From positions 1-40,658 of the forward strand of contig CANRKR010000014.1 of NCBI GenBank assembly GCA_947631275.1: 40,658 nucleotides of DNA, read 5' to 3'. Position numbers and translations under genes: made by a program. Source of the DNA: an uncultured Akkermansia sp. Lineage in GTDB: Bacteria; Verrucomicrobiota; Verrucomicrobiia; Verrucomicrobiales; Akkermansiaceae. Positions 18,773 to 26,601 of the stretch are shown here, piece after piece (within the stretch, counting starts at the first letter, position 1; the number at the start of each line of letters is the position of its first letter). The notes under the pieces were generated by a model that was not told the DNA's origin, made no database searches, and saw nothing but the letters and a program-made list of their open reading frames with translations.

Positions 18773-19393
18773 ATGAACCCCGTCTATTTCATCGGCCATT
18801 CGCTCACGCACGCCATCTACGAGTCGCTCTTCAGCCTGCGCCTCATCCATTACGAAAAGCTCATCCAGGAGGGGCCGTGCATCATCGTGGCAAACCACCA
18901 GAGCTTTCTGGATCCGCCGCTGATCGGGGGAATCTACGAAACGCAGGTTCATTTTCTGGCGCGCAGGACGCTGTTTGACCCGCTTTTCATGAAGTACACG
19001 CTGCCGCTCTGCCAGGCTATCCCCATTGATCAGGAAAAACCGGATCCCGGAGGAATCCTGAAAGTGATGCGTCTGCTGAAGGCGGGCGAGCGTGTCGTCA
19101 TCTTCCCGGAAGGTTCGCGCAGCCCGGACGGCGAAATCCATGAGGCTATGCCCGGCATCGGTCTCATCATCAGCAAACTCGCCTCGGTCCCCGTGCAGCC
19201 CCTCCGCATCTCCGGCGCCTTCGACTGTTTGCCCATCCATTCCTCTAAACTCCGCTTCCGACCCATCACGGTGAGCATCGGCGACCCCATCCCCTTTTCC
19301 GCTGAGGAACATCGAGCCAGGGGACGCTCGGCCCAGCTCGCCATCGGTCAGAAGATTATGGACGCCATCCGCGCCTTGCCCACCGAGATTTGA
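18773..19393 (+). CDS. plsC: 1-acylglycerol-3-phosphate O-acyltransferase (PlsC)
   Basis: 206 residues. Acyltransferase block I NHQSFLD (His42, Asp47) gives the HX4D catalytic pair; block III is FPEGSR (111-116). LPLCQAIPIDQ and VPVQPLRISGAF are further family segments. It transfers an acyl chain to lysophosphatidic acid at the inner membrane in phospholipid synthesis, though a lysophospholipid acyltransferase of other specificity cannot be excluded. The start codon lies 6 nt after the cmk stop and recF begins 3 nt after its own stop, so the three genes are one transcript. Confidence 0.9.
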   Translation: MNPVYFIGHSLTHAIYESLFSLRLIHYEKLIQEGPCIIVANHQSFLDPPLIGGIYETQVHFLARRTLFDPLFMKYTLPLCQAIPIDQEKPDPGGILKVMRLLKAGERVVIFPEGSRSPDGEIHEAMPGIGLIISKLASVPVQPLRISGAFDCLPIHSSKLRFRPITVSIGDPIPFSAEEHRARGRSAQLAIGQKIMDAIRALPTEI

Positions 19394-19396
19394 CCC

Positions 19397-20449
19397 ATGC
19401 TGCACACGCTGCGACTCAGGGATTTCCGCTGCTACAAGCGTCTGAACTGGGATATCCCCCCTGAGGGCGCCCTGCTGATCGGCGCCAACGCACAGGGCAA
19501 GACGAGCCTCATCGAGGCCATCTGCGTCGCGCTCACCCTGCATAGCCCGCGCGCTTCGCGTCTGGATCGCCTCGCGCTCCACGGCGCTCCCGGTTTCGGC
19601 ATCTCGCTGGATACGGATTCCGGCACGCGCCGCCTCGTCTGGCAGCCGCGCCGCTTGGAAATGCGGGTGAATAACCGGGAGGAGCGCGCCTACGCGGATT
19701 ACCTGGTCGGCTCGCCTCCCGTAACCTGGCTCGGCAATCGCGATATGGCCCTCGTGTACGGTCCCGCCGAGCAGCGGAGAGATTTCCTGGATTTCCTCGG
19801 CATGCAGTGGCATCCTCTCTATCGCAGCCATCTGCAGGCCTACCGCAAGGCTCTGCGCTCGCGCAACCTTCTGCTGCGCAACCCGCATCCCCGGCGGGAC
19901 GTGTTGCAGAGCTACGCCTCCGTTCTGGCAGAGCATGGGGAGGAGCTCACCCGCCTCCGTCTCCGCCTGCTCGACCTCCTGCGCCCGCACGTCCTGCAGC
20001 ACCACCGCGCAATCTCCGGAAATCCGCTGGAGGAGGTCTCCCTGCATTACACCGCGGCGACTCGCGACCCGCTGATCCACGCGCTGGAAAATTGCCTGGA
20101 GAACGACCTGCACGTCGGCTGCACCACGCTGGGCCCGCATCGCGACGACATCGAGTTGAGCATCGGCGGACACCCCGCCGCAAGCTACGCTTCCGAAGGA
20201 CAGCAGCGCACACTGGCCGTCGCTCTGGCTCTGGCGCAGGCGAGTCTGCTCCATGCGGAAACCGGTCTGGCGCCCGTGCTGCTCATCGACGACATCTTCG
20301 GGGAGATGGATCCCGCGCGACGCAGGGCAATGCTCAGCGCCCTGCCTCCGGATTCGCAGGCCTTCATCACCACGACGCATCTGGACTGGCTCGGGCAATC
20401 TCCTCTTCCCCTGCCGGTGCGGCGCATTGAGAACGCCGCGCTTCAATAA
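19397..20449 (+). CDS. recF: DNA replication/repair protein RecF
   Basis: 350 residues, normal length. SMC/Rad50-like ATPase: Walker A GANAQGKTS (29-37), the LRDFRCYKRLNWD start typical of RecF, signature motif SEGQQRTLAVALALAQ, Walker B VLLIDDIFGEMD and the D-loop after it. RecF binds ssDNA-dsDNA junctions with RecO/RecR and helps load RecA. It is usually near dnaA-dnaN-gyrB; here it follows cmk-plsC. Its partner RecR is encoded about 3.2 kb downstream on the other strand. The last 7 bp overlap the convergent nagZ gene. Confidence 0.95.
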   Translation: MLHTLRLRDFRCYKRLNWDIPPEGALLIGANAQGKTSLIEAICVALTLHSPRASRLDRLALHGAPGFGISLDTDSGTRRLVWQPRRLEMRVNNREERAYADYLVGSPPVTWLGNRDMALVYGPAEQRRDFLDFLGMQWHPLYRSHLQAYRKALRSRNLLLRNPHPRRDVLQSYASVLAEHGEELTRLRLRLLDLLRPHVLQHHRAISGNPLEEVSLHYTAATRDPLIHALENCLENDLHVGCTTLGPHRDDIELSIGGHPAASYASEGQQRTLAVALALAQASLLHAETGLAPVLLIDDIFGEMDPARRRAMLSALPPDSQAFITTTHLDWLGQSPLPLPVRRIENAALQ

Positions 20450-21519
20450 TCCTGCACAGGGGAAGCGGGCGACTCCTCTTCCACGGCATGCTCCGCCACG
20501 CGGGAACAAAAGATCCGCACGTCCTCCGCGTACTCCCGCCATTCAATGAAACGCATCGGCGGCTGAGGAGCCGGTATCAGCATGCGAAATCTCTCAAGCC
20601 GTTCCTGCGCGGCCCGCAGCGCATCCTCCGGCAGAGCAGAGAGAGACTCCGCCACCTCCCCCAGCAAATTCAAAACGCCGTGGCACACCAGCGGCGCGTC
20701 GCACCCCGCCTGAATCGCCAGAGCCGCCGCCTCCGGCACAGCGCAAGTCTCCGTGATTGCGCCCATGCAGAGATCATCCGTAAACACCACCCCCTCATAC
20801 CCCAGCTGCCGCCGCAGAAAATCCCCCACCACCGCGGGAGACAGCGACGCCGGACGCTCGGCATCCACCTCCACGGCCACCGGGTGCGCCACCATGATGG
20901 AGGGAAGTTCATCCATGAGGGCGGTGAAGGGAATGGCGGAGCCGTTTTCCGCCAGCATCTGCTCGCGGGAAGCCTCCAGCTGCGGCAGAGAAAAATGCGG
21001 ATCCTGCCGCGCCTCACCCATCCCGGGAAAATGCTTGCCGCAGGTGAGGATGCCGCGCCGCTGCATGACCCGGTTCCACACCCCCGCGTACGAGATCACC
21101 GCCTGCGAGTCCGCCCCCCAGCAGCGTCCGCCCAGAGCGTTTGCCCTCTCCGATCCGTAATCCAGCACAGGCGCCAGCACGGTGTTCACCCCCAGCGTGT
21201 GCAGACAGCGGGAGGAATACAGCGCCGCCTGCTCCACCCAATGCGCATCCGCCGCAGCCCCCAGCGCAGCAGCTGAGGGCAGCCGGATGCCGATAGCCGC
21301 CGTGCGAATGACGCGTCCGCCTTCCTGATCCAGCGCGATGATGGGTTCGTACGCCCCCGTCGTGAGCCGCCGAAGGGCGTCCGTAAGTTCACGGGTTTCC
21401 TCGTAATCCTCAATATTTCGCGAGAAAAGTATGTAGCCCGCCGGCTGCAGGCGCGAGAAAAGTTCCGCCTCGCGCGCACTCAGCCGCGTTCCCTCAATGC
21501 CTGCGATGAGAGGCAGCAT
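20443..21519 (-). CDS. nagZ: Glycoside hydrolase family 3, NagZ-like beta-N-acetylhexosaminidase
   Basis: 358 residues from ATG 21519 (a longer frame would need TTG 21531). DQEGGRV, the GVNTVLAPVLDYG strand and GVVFTDDLCMGAI, whose Asp is the family nucleophile, identify a GH3 NagZ. NagZ removes GlcNAc from anhydromuropeptides in cytoplasmic wall recycling. The flexible catalytic loop normally reads KHFPGHGD..DSH; here it is KHFPGMGEARQDPH, keeping the catalytic Asp-x-His but replacing an earlier His by Met. No signal peptide is visible. The C-terminal 50 residues (RFIEWREYAEDVRIFCSR) are an extension. It lies 15 nt after pyrE on the same strand. Confidence 0.88.
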   Translation of the reverse strand: MLPLIAGIEGTRLSAREAELFSRLQPAGYILFSRNIEDYEETRELTDALRRLTTGAYEPIIALDQEGGRVIRTAAIGIRLPSAAALGAAADAHWVEQAALYSSRCLHTLGVNTVLAPVLDYGSERANALGGRCWGADSQAVISYAGVWNRVMQRRGILTCGKHFPGMGEARQDPHFSLPQLEASREQMLAENGSAIPFTALMDELPSIMVAHPVAVEVDAERPASLSPAVVGDFLRRQLGYEGVVFTDDLCMGAITETCAVPEAAALAIQAGCDAPLVCHGVLNLLGEVAESLSALPEDALRAAQERLERFRMLIPAPQPPMRFIEWREYAEDVRIFCSRVAEHAVEEESPASPVQDY

Positions 21520-21534
21520 GAAGAAAATCAATGA

Positions 21535-22098
21535 TTACTTGTCGCCGAAAATGCTCCCCCGCGTGAAAAGTGCATACACCGGCACGCCGCGTCCTTCAAT
21601 CGCCTCGCGTCCCCCTTCCTCTCGATCCACCAGCACCAGAGCCGCCGCCACCTTGCCGCCCTCCGCCTCGATGGCGTCGATGGCCTTGATGGTCGAACCG
21701 CCGGTGGTGATCACATCGTCCACCACAATCACCGCATCCCCCGCCTTGAAATTGCCTTCGATGCGCTTGCCGCGCCCGTGATCCTTCGCCTCCTTGCGCA
21801 CGGTGAAAATCCCCAGAGCTCGTTCCCCGGCGGAGTACATGCCAATGGCCAGTGAAATGGGATCCGCCCCCATCGTCATGCCCCCGATAGCCTGCACCTG
21901 CGGAAAACGCGGAAGAATTTCATCGCGCACGAGTCGCCAGCCCACCTCGCCGATGAGATTTGCGCCGCGCGCGTCCAGCGTGGTCACCCGGCAGTCGCAG
22001 TACAAATCGCTCTCTTTCCCCGAAGCGAGAATAAAATGCCCTGTCTTGATCGACTTCGCCAGCAGCATCTCCAAAAGCTCTTTCTTTGCATCGCTCAT
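21535..22098 (-). CDS. pyrE: Orotate phosphoribosyltransferase
   Basis: 187 residues from ATG 22098. It makes OMP from orotate and PRPP. The PRPP loop VIVVDDVITTGGST, the start KTGHFILASGKESDLYCDCR and GGMTMGADPISLAI are diagnostic. The flexible catalytic loop is RKEAKDHGRGKRIEG. The 13 extra codons upstream in frame are not used, because they would run back into the promoter. The gene is followed by nagZ with 15 nt between them, an association I would not predict from pathway. Confidence 0.93.
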   Translation of the reverse strand: MSDAKKELLEMLLAKSIKTGHFILASGKESDLYCDCRVTTLDARGANLIGEVGWRLVRDEILPRFPQVQAIGGMTMGADPISLAIGMYSAGERALGIFTVRKEAKDHGRGKRIEGNFKAGDAVIVVDDVITTGGSTIKAIDAIEAEGGKVAAALVLVDREEGGREAIEGRGVPVYALFTRGSIFGDK

Positions 22099-22108
22099 AA
22101 CGCCCCCG

Positions 22109-22137
22109 ATTCTATCCGTTTCCCCGCCCCTTTGCAA
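22109..22137 (-). promoter_or_regulatory. Promoter of pyrE, near-leaderless
   Basis: The minus strand reads TTGCAA (22137-22132), 17 nt, TAGAAT (22114-22109), then 10 nt to ATG 22098. It is back to back with the yceD promoter at 22177-22206. Confidence 0.6.
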
Positions 22138-22176
22138 GCGCGTACTTCCCCGGCGCCGCGAACCCGCAATTCGTCA

Positions 22177-22206
22177 TTGACAAATACCGCGCCCTCGCGC
22201 TAGGAT
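22177..22206 (+). promoter_or_regulatory. Promoter of yceD-rpmF, leaderless
   Basis: A perfect TTGACA (22177-22182), 18 nt, TAGGAT (22201-22206), then 6 nt to GTG 22213. The first transcribed base should be about the first base of the start codon. Confidence 0.65.
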
Positions 22207-22212
22207 GACACC

Positions 22213-22719
22213 GTGAAAAAGAGGGTAATCATCAATCTGCAGCAAATCGGCGAAGCCGGTCTTGAACTTTCTGAGGAGGTGGAGGCGGCGGCCCTGCTCG
22301 GCACAGAGGCGACGGGGAGCCTGCGCGCTGCAGGACCCGTCTCCTGCAGCATCCGCGCGCAAGTGTACGACGAGAAGGAATTGGTAGCCCGGGCGGCGAT
22401 GCAGGCGCCTCTGAGAGTGCGTTGCGAGCGATGCCTCGAGGAATTCGACTTTACCCTTCCCGTCGCTTGCACCCTGAATGTCTCGCTGGAAAGGGATCAG
22501 GAGGAGGTGGACCTGACGGATGACCTGCATGAAGAGCTGATGCTGGCTCTGCCAACCTACCCGAAATGCGAGCTCATCGGCAAATCTTGCCAAATAAATG
22601 ACGTCATGAGCGAATTTGGACTGGACAAAGCCCCCCAACAAGGTGTAGACTCTGTCGCCCCGGGTGGGAAGAGCGTGTGGGATGCACTGGATGCTGTGAA
22701 CGCCTCTCCCTCCGAGTGA
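22213..22719 (+). CDS. yceD: YceD/DUF177-family protein
   Basis: 168 residues from a GTG start. The CERCLEEF motif near residue 75 and the acidic [22 protein letters not shown] block are hallmarks of DUF177, as is a C-terminal W-x-x-L segment (SVWDALDAV). YceD is nearly always encoded just before rpmF and is linked to large-subunit and 23S rRNA biogenesis. [12 protein letters not shown] holds a possible second metal-binding cysteine pair. rpmF begins 31 nt later, in the same transcript. Confidence 0.9.
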   Translation: MKKRVIINLQQIGEAGLELSEEVEAAALLGTEATGSLRAAGPVSCSIRAQVYDEKELVARAAMQAPLRVRCERCLEEFDFTLPVACTLNVSLERDQEEVDLTDDLHEELMLALPTYPKCELIGKSCQINDVMSEFGLDKAPQQGVDSVAPGGKSVWDALDAVNASPSE

Positions 22720-22750
22720 CACCTGCTCAAACCCTTACCATTTTAAGATT

Positions 22751-22942
22751 ATGGCAGCCCCCAAACGCAGAACCTCGAAGATGAAGCAACGCTCACGCCT
22801 GGCCGCGCAAGCGTGGAAAGCCCCCAAACTTGGCACATGCCCCAGGTGCGGCGCTGCGGTGCCGGGACACACGGCCTGCCCTTCCTGCGGCACCTACAAG
22901 ACTCAGAGCGGCGCTGAGGTGGTGGTGAAACAGGCGGACTGA
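22751..22942 (+). CDS. rpmF: 50S ribosomal protein bL32
   Basis: 63 residues. [16 protein letters not shown] is the typical bL32 start, followed by a zinc ribbon CPRC...CPSC. The usual next genes plsX and fabH are not present; a convergent operon with fabF and recR follows instead. Confidence 0.95.
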   Translation: MAAPKRRTSKMKQRSRLAAQAWKAPKLGTCPRCGAAVPGHTACPSCGTYKTQSGAEVVVKQAD

Positions 22943-22983
22943 TTTCCCTTTCCCTCCATTTTCCTCTTCAACCCGATTTTCCG

Positions 22984-23013
22984 GGGCGGCGGACGCTTCT
23001 GTGTTCACCGCCC
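22984..23013 (+). terminator. Possible weak terminator hairpin after rpmF
   Basis: GGGCGG (22984-22989) can pair with CCGCCC (23008-23013) across an 18-nt loop, followed by TTTCTGTT. The alternative GGCGG/CCGCC pairing has a 15-nt loop. The T-run is poor, so this is tentative. Confidence 0.3.
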
Positions 23014-23047
23014 TTTCTGTTGCCTTTCCGGGGAGCGCTCAGGGGTC

Positions 23048-23656
23048 TCAGATCTTCGTCCTGCCCTGAATGGCGCGCAGCAGGGTGATGGAATCCGCCT
23101 GGGAGAGACCTGCTCCGGCGGGCATCCCCTGAGCAATGCGCGAGATCGTGCAAGGCAGTTCCCCCAGTTGTTCAGCCAGATAGAGCGCCGTTGCATCCCC
23201 TTCCACATCACTTCCCAGGGCGAGGATGACTTCGCAGCCGGGCTGTTCCCTCACCCGATCGAGAAGCTGCGGGATGCTCAGCTGCTCCGGCATCACGCCA
23301 TCCAGCGGCGAAACCTTTCCCCCAAGACAATGGTAAAGCCCATGGTAGGAACCGCTGCGCTCGATGGGCAGCACATCCGTCGGTTGCTCCACCACGCAGA
23401 GCAGTGAGGTGTCGCGCGTGGGATCCGCACACGCGGCGCAGAGCTCCCCGTCTGTCGAAAAAAATCCGCAGCGGGGGCACGCCGTCGTCTGCTCTACCGC
23501 CCGGATGAGCGCCGTGGAAAGATCCCGGGCATCGGCTTTGCCGTGCTGCAGCAGCCAGAGGGCCAGCCGCTCGGCGCTCCGTCGTCCCGTGCCGGGCAGG
23601 CGGCAGAGACACTCAATGAGTTCGCGCATGGCAAGTGGATAATCCTGCGCCTTCAT
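23048..23656 (-). CDS. recR: Recombination protein RecR
   Basis: 202 residues from ATG 23656. Helix-hairpin-helix LCRLPGTGRRSAERLALWLL at the start, zinc finger Cys60/Cys63/Cys73/Cys76 in ACPRCGFFSTDGELCAAC, and the Toprim domain starting LLCVVEQPTDVLPIERSG, with the YHCLGGKVSPLDG block. RecR closes around DNA with RecO and RecF to load RecA at gaps. Its ATG overlaps the stop of the upstream membrane-protein gene (ATGA at 23653-23656), so translation is coupled. Confidence 0.95.
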   Translation of the reverse strand: MKAQDYPLAMRELIECLCRLPGTGRRSAERLALWLLQHGKADARDLSTALIRAVEQTTACPRCGFFSTDGELCAACADPTRDTSLLCVVEQPTDVLPIERSGSYHGLYHCLGGKVSPLDGVMPEQLSIPQLLDRVREQPGCEVILALGSDVEGDATALYLAEQLGELPCTISRIAQGMPAGAGLSQADSITLLRAIQGRTKI

Positions 23657-24132
23657 GAGAGAAGTCTTTTCACGAAACTGCAGGGAACGAGCAACAGCCA
23701 GAGCGCCGCCAGACAAACGAGAGGCTGACTCACGTACAGCACGCCATGCCACAGCACGCAGAGCAATCCCGGCATGGCGATGGCAACCGTCGCCAGAAGA
23801 CAGATATGAGTGCGCCGCAAGTAGCTCCGGCAGCGCAATAACACCGCACCGAGATACAGGGCGATGCCGACGCAGACGGCAAAGGTAACCGGCGGAGAAA
23901 GCAGGGTGGACTGCACATCCTCAGCGCTGATATAGAAAGGATGCCCGCCCAGAATGCGCAACTGCTGCTCATCCAGAATCTCGAAGAAGCTCGTCAGCTG
24001 CAACAAAACGACGCTCCCCGGCGCCACGACGCCGAGCAACACCCAGCGCAGGAGAAACAAATCCCCCGCACCGAGCGTCCGCAACCGGCTCCGCCAGCTC
24101 GACCGGGACGCGTTTTCCGCCGGGGATTCCAT
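23653..24132 (-). CDS. Uncharacterised four-helix membrane protein
   Basis: 159 residues from ATG 24132. Four hydrophobic segments at about 28-50, 79-98, 108-126 and 130-152, with a short basic N-terminal stretch (SRSSWRSRLRTL) and a basic C-terminus (FVKRLLS). I recognise no family. Between helix 1 and 2 lies a roughly 30-residue loop (FFEILDEQQLRILGGHPFYI). The start overlaps the fabF stop (TGATG at 24130-24134) and the stop overlaps the recR start, so the gene is tied into a fabF-X-recR operon. Role unknown. Confidence 0.75.
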   Translation of the reverse strand: MESPAENASRSSWRSRLRTLGAGDLFLLRWVLLGVVAPGSVVLLQLTSFFEILDEQQLRILGGHPFYISAEDVQSTLLSPPVTFAVCVGIALYLGAVLLRCRSYLRRTHICLLATVAIAMPGLLCVLWHGVLYVSQPLVCLAALWLLLVPCSFVKRLLS

Positions 24133-25388
24133 CACGACTCAAAGCGTTTCACAATGAGTGACGCGTTGTGCCCGCCGAAGCCGAAGGAGTTGCTCAGAGC
24201 TATATCCACCTTGTGCTCGCGGCCTTTGTTGGCGCAAACGTCAAGGTCGCACTCGGGATCCTGATTGAAGACGTTGATGGTGGGAGGCACGTAATCATCC
24301 TGGATCGCTTTCACACACGCCATCAGCTCAATGCCGCCCGCAGCGCCCAGAAGATGCCCGGTCATGGACTTCGTGGAGCTCACCAGCAGACCGTCCTTCG
24401 CATAGTCCCCGAACACGCTCTTGATGGCCTTAATCTCGCAAATGTCGCCCAGGTGCGTGGAGGTGCCGTGCGTGTTCACATAATCAATCTGCCCGGGGTT
24501 GAGCCCCGCATGCTCCAGCGCCATCTTCATGCACCGCGCAGCCCCCTCGCCTTCCGGCATCGGGGATGTCAAATGGTACGCGTCTGCGCTCAGACCATAG
24601 CCCACGAGTTCCGCCAGAATGCGCGCGCCGCGTTCCCGGGCGTGCTCAAGCGTTTCCAGCACGATAACCCCCGCCCCTTCGCCCATCACAAAGCCGTCGC
24701 GGTCCACATCGTACGGACGCGATGCGGTGGCGGGGTCATCATTGCGGGTGGAAAGCGCCTTCATGTTGGCGAAGCCTGCGATGCCGATGGGGAGGATAGA
24801 AGCCTCCGCGCCTCCGCAGAGCATCACGTCGGCATCCCCGAACTTCATGATGCGCCAGGCCTCGCCTATGGAATGGTTGGAGGTCGCACAAGCCGTGGAG
24901 ATGCTCATGTTCGGCCCGCCGAAGCCGTATTCGATGCTCACCATCCCGCTGGCCATGTTGGTGATCATGTACGGGATGCAGAAAGGAGACACGCGGCGCA
25001 TGCCGCTCTCCAGCAGGGTGGCGCAATTCTGCCCGTGAATGCCTAACCCGCCGATGCCGGAGCCGATCATCACCCCTACCCGCTCGCGGTTGACCTTCCC
25101 GGGGTCCAGAGCGGCATCCTCCAGCGCCATCACAGTGGCGGCCATGGCGAGCTGCTCAAAGCGATCGCAGCGCCGCACCGCCTTCGGATCTTTCTTGAAA
25201 TAGGGCGCCGGGTCAAAGTTGCGCACTTCGCCCGCTATCTGCACCGGAAAATTTGAAATATCCCCGAGACTCTGGATCCGGCCGATCCCGCTCTTCCCCG
25301 CTTTCATCCCCTGCCACGTTTCCTCGACGCTATTGCCCAATGGGGAGAGAACCCCCATGCCCGTGATGACGATTCGACGATCTTTCAT
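24132..25388 (-). CDS. fabF: Beta-ketoacyl-ACP synthase II
   Basis: 418 residues from ATG 25388 (GTG 25394 adds two). Condensing enzyme of fatty-acid elongation. Catalytic Cys167 in STACATS, His307 in NTHGTSTHLGD and His345 in KSMTGHLLGAAG give the Cys-His-His triad. The adjacent acyl-carrier gene is not present here. It leads a three-gene minus-strand operon with a small membrane protein and recR. Confidence 0.95.
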   Translation of the reverse strand: MKDRRIVITGMGVLSPLGNSVEETWQGMKAGKSGIGRIQSLGDISNFPVQIAGEVRNFDPAPYFKKDPKAVRRCDRFEQLAMAATVMALEDAALDPGKVNRERVGVMIGSGIGGLGIHGQNCATLLESGMRRVSPFCIPYMITNMASGMVSIEYGFGGPNMSISTACATSNHSIGEAWRIMKFGDADVMLCGGAEASILPIGIAGFANMKALSTRNDDPATASRPYDVDRDGFVMGEGAGVIVLETLEHARERGARILAELVGYGLSADAYHLTSPMPEGEGAARCMKMALEHAGLNPGQIDYVNTHGTSTHLGDICEIKAIKSVFGDYAKDGLLVSSTKSMTGHLLGAAGGIELMACVKAIQDDYVPPTINVFNQDPECDLDVCANKGREHKVDIALSNSFGFGGHNASLIVKRFES

Positions 25389-25399
25389 GCTCACCGGCT

Positions 25400-25428
25400 A
25401 CCCTAGCTGATAGTCCGCCGAAAGTCAA
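25400..25428 (-). promoter_or_regulatory. Promoter of fabF operon
   Basis: The minus strand reads TTGACT (25428-25423), 17 nt, TAGGGT (25405-25400). ATG 25388 is 11 nt after the -10 box and the in-frame GTG 25394 is 5 nt after it, so a leaderless GTG start is possible. Confidence 0.55.
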
Positions 25429-25534
25429 GGCAATAATCATCTCTCAGGCGTCTTGATCACCCCCGGAAATACCGCAATTTGAACCATTTTCCCGCTTTTC
25501 TCCGCCCCCGAACGCAAAATGCCGCATTTTAGGC

Positions 25535-25563
25535 TTGCATAACGAAGCGGAAAGGTGCATCAT
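25535..25563 (+). promoter_or_regulatory. Candidate promoter of rpsF
   Basis: TTGCAT (25535-25540), 17 nt, CATCAT (25558-25563). The -10 match is weak. It would leave a leader of about 40 nt before ATG 25610, unlike most genes here. Confidence 0.35.
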
Positions 25564-25609
25564 ACTGCGCCGCAACGCGCGACTAAGCATTTCCAATTAC
25601 TACAACGCC

Positions 25610-25888
25610 ATGAGAAAGTACGAAGCACTGATCGTCCTCAACATGAAAGGCAGCGAGACTCTTGATGAGCTCACGGAGGCCATGAGCGCCAAGCTGAAGG
25701 AAGCCGGCGCCAATGTGACGGAGGTCACAAATGTGGGACGCCGGGATTTCGCCTACGAGTCCCATCACCAGAAGAGTGGTCAATATATGCTCTTTGCCTT
25801 TGAGGCCGAGCCGGATGTCATCCGCACCGCCCGCGAATCCCTCGCGATCGACGACCGCGTGCACTACCAGTACTACCGCGCCAGATAA
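25610..25888 (+). CDS. rpsF: 30S ribosomal protein bS6
   Basis: 92 residues from ATG 25610. MRKYEALIVLNMKGSE at the start, RRDFAYESHHQKSGQYMLFAFEAEPDVI in the middle and RVHYQYYRAR at the end are standard for bS6. The usual partners ssb, rpsR and rplI do not follow; a strong terminator ends the unit 32 nt downstream. Confidence 0.93.
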   Translation: MRKYEALIVLNMKGSETLDELTEAMSAKLKEAGANVTEVTNVGRRDFAYESHHQKSGQYMLFAFEAEPDVIRTARESLAIDDRVHYQYYRAR

Positions 25889-25920
25889 GTCAGCCTCGCG
25901 CGGTTTCTATGTTTTTCCGG

Positions 25921-25948
25921 AGGCGTGCCCGCATCGGCACGCCTTTTT
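25921..25948 (+). terminator. Strong intrinsic terminator after rpsF
   Basis: AGGCGTGCC (25921-25929) and GGCACGCCT (25936-25944) form a perfect 9-bp stem with a 6-nt loop, followed by TTTTT. Confidence 0.92.
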
Positions 25949-25968
25949 GCATCTCGCTCCTCCATGCC

Positions 25969-26601
25969 ATGGCTGCACGGCTTGTTATACATAATGTTCT
26001 GAAAGTCAATCATCGCAATGACTTTCGATCGTGGCTGCTCGATCATGCTGCCGAAGAGAAAGAATGCTGGGTGCCCGTGGTCCGTCGGCAGGTGGGCAGT
26101 TCCCCCGGCTTGCTGTATCTGGATGCCGTGGAAGAAGCTCTCTGTTTCGGTTGGATCGACAGCACCACACGCCGGTCGGAATCGGGTGAAACCCTTCAAC
26201 GATTTTCTCCCCGCAGAAAAGGCAGCGTTTGGAGTGAATTGAACAAGGCGCGCTGCGAGCGGCTGGAACGCCTCGGGCTCATGACGCCGGCAGGCCGCGC
26301 AGCTCTGGCTCTTGCGAAGCCTTTTGTCATGCTGCCGGGCGTGCGCAGAGCTCTGCAGGCCGATGCCGAAACGTGGGCCAACTTCTGCCGTTTCCCGGAG
26401 CTCTACCGGCGGGTGCGGGTGAACACGGTGCAGATTGCCGCCGCAAAACACCCGGCCCTCTTCAAAATGCGTCTCGTCAAACTCGTTGACATGACGCGCC
26501 GTGGCGAGATGTTCGGAGCCTGGGATGACGATGGACGTCTCACATCGCCCCCGGCCCCCCGCCCCGAAAAACGTCGCAGCCCTCAGAAAAGTTCCGGGTA
26601 G
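25969..26601 (+). CDS. YdeI/OmpD-associated-family protein
   Basis: 210 residues from ATG 25969; in-frame codons before it would run through the rpsF terminator. EALCFGWIDSTTRR and QRFSPRRKGSVWSELN followed by RLERLGLMTPAGRAAL are the hallmarks of the YdeI/OmpD-associated family, whose members are linked to bacteriocin or polymyxin resistance in enterobacteria; biochemical activity is unknown. No signal peptide or membrane helix is visible. It has a Pro/Arg/Ser-rich tail. No clear promoter fits in the 20 nt between terminator and start. The 3' end overlaps convergent ptsI by 19 bp. Confidence 0.8.
   Translation: MAARLVIHNVLKVNHRNDFRSWLLDHAAEEKECWVPVVRRQVGSSPGLLYLDAVEEALCFGWIDSTTRRSESGETLQRFSPRRKGSVWSELNKARCERLERLGLMTPAGRAALALAKPFVMLPGVRRALQADAETWANFCRFPELYRRVRVNTVQIAAAKHPALFKMRLVKLVDMTRRGEMFGAWDDDGRLTSPPAPRPEKRRSPQKSSG

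Noticed and set aside
18755..20542. 595-codon minus-strand frame
   Set aside because: Antisense of plsC and recF, both firmly identified.
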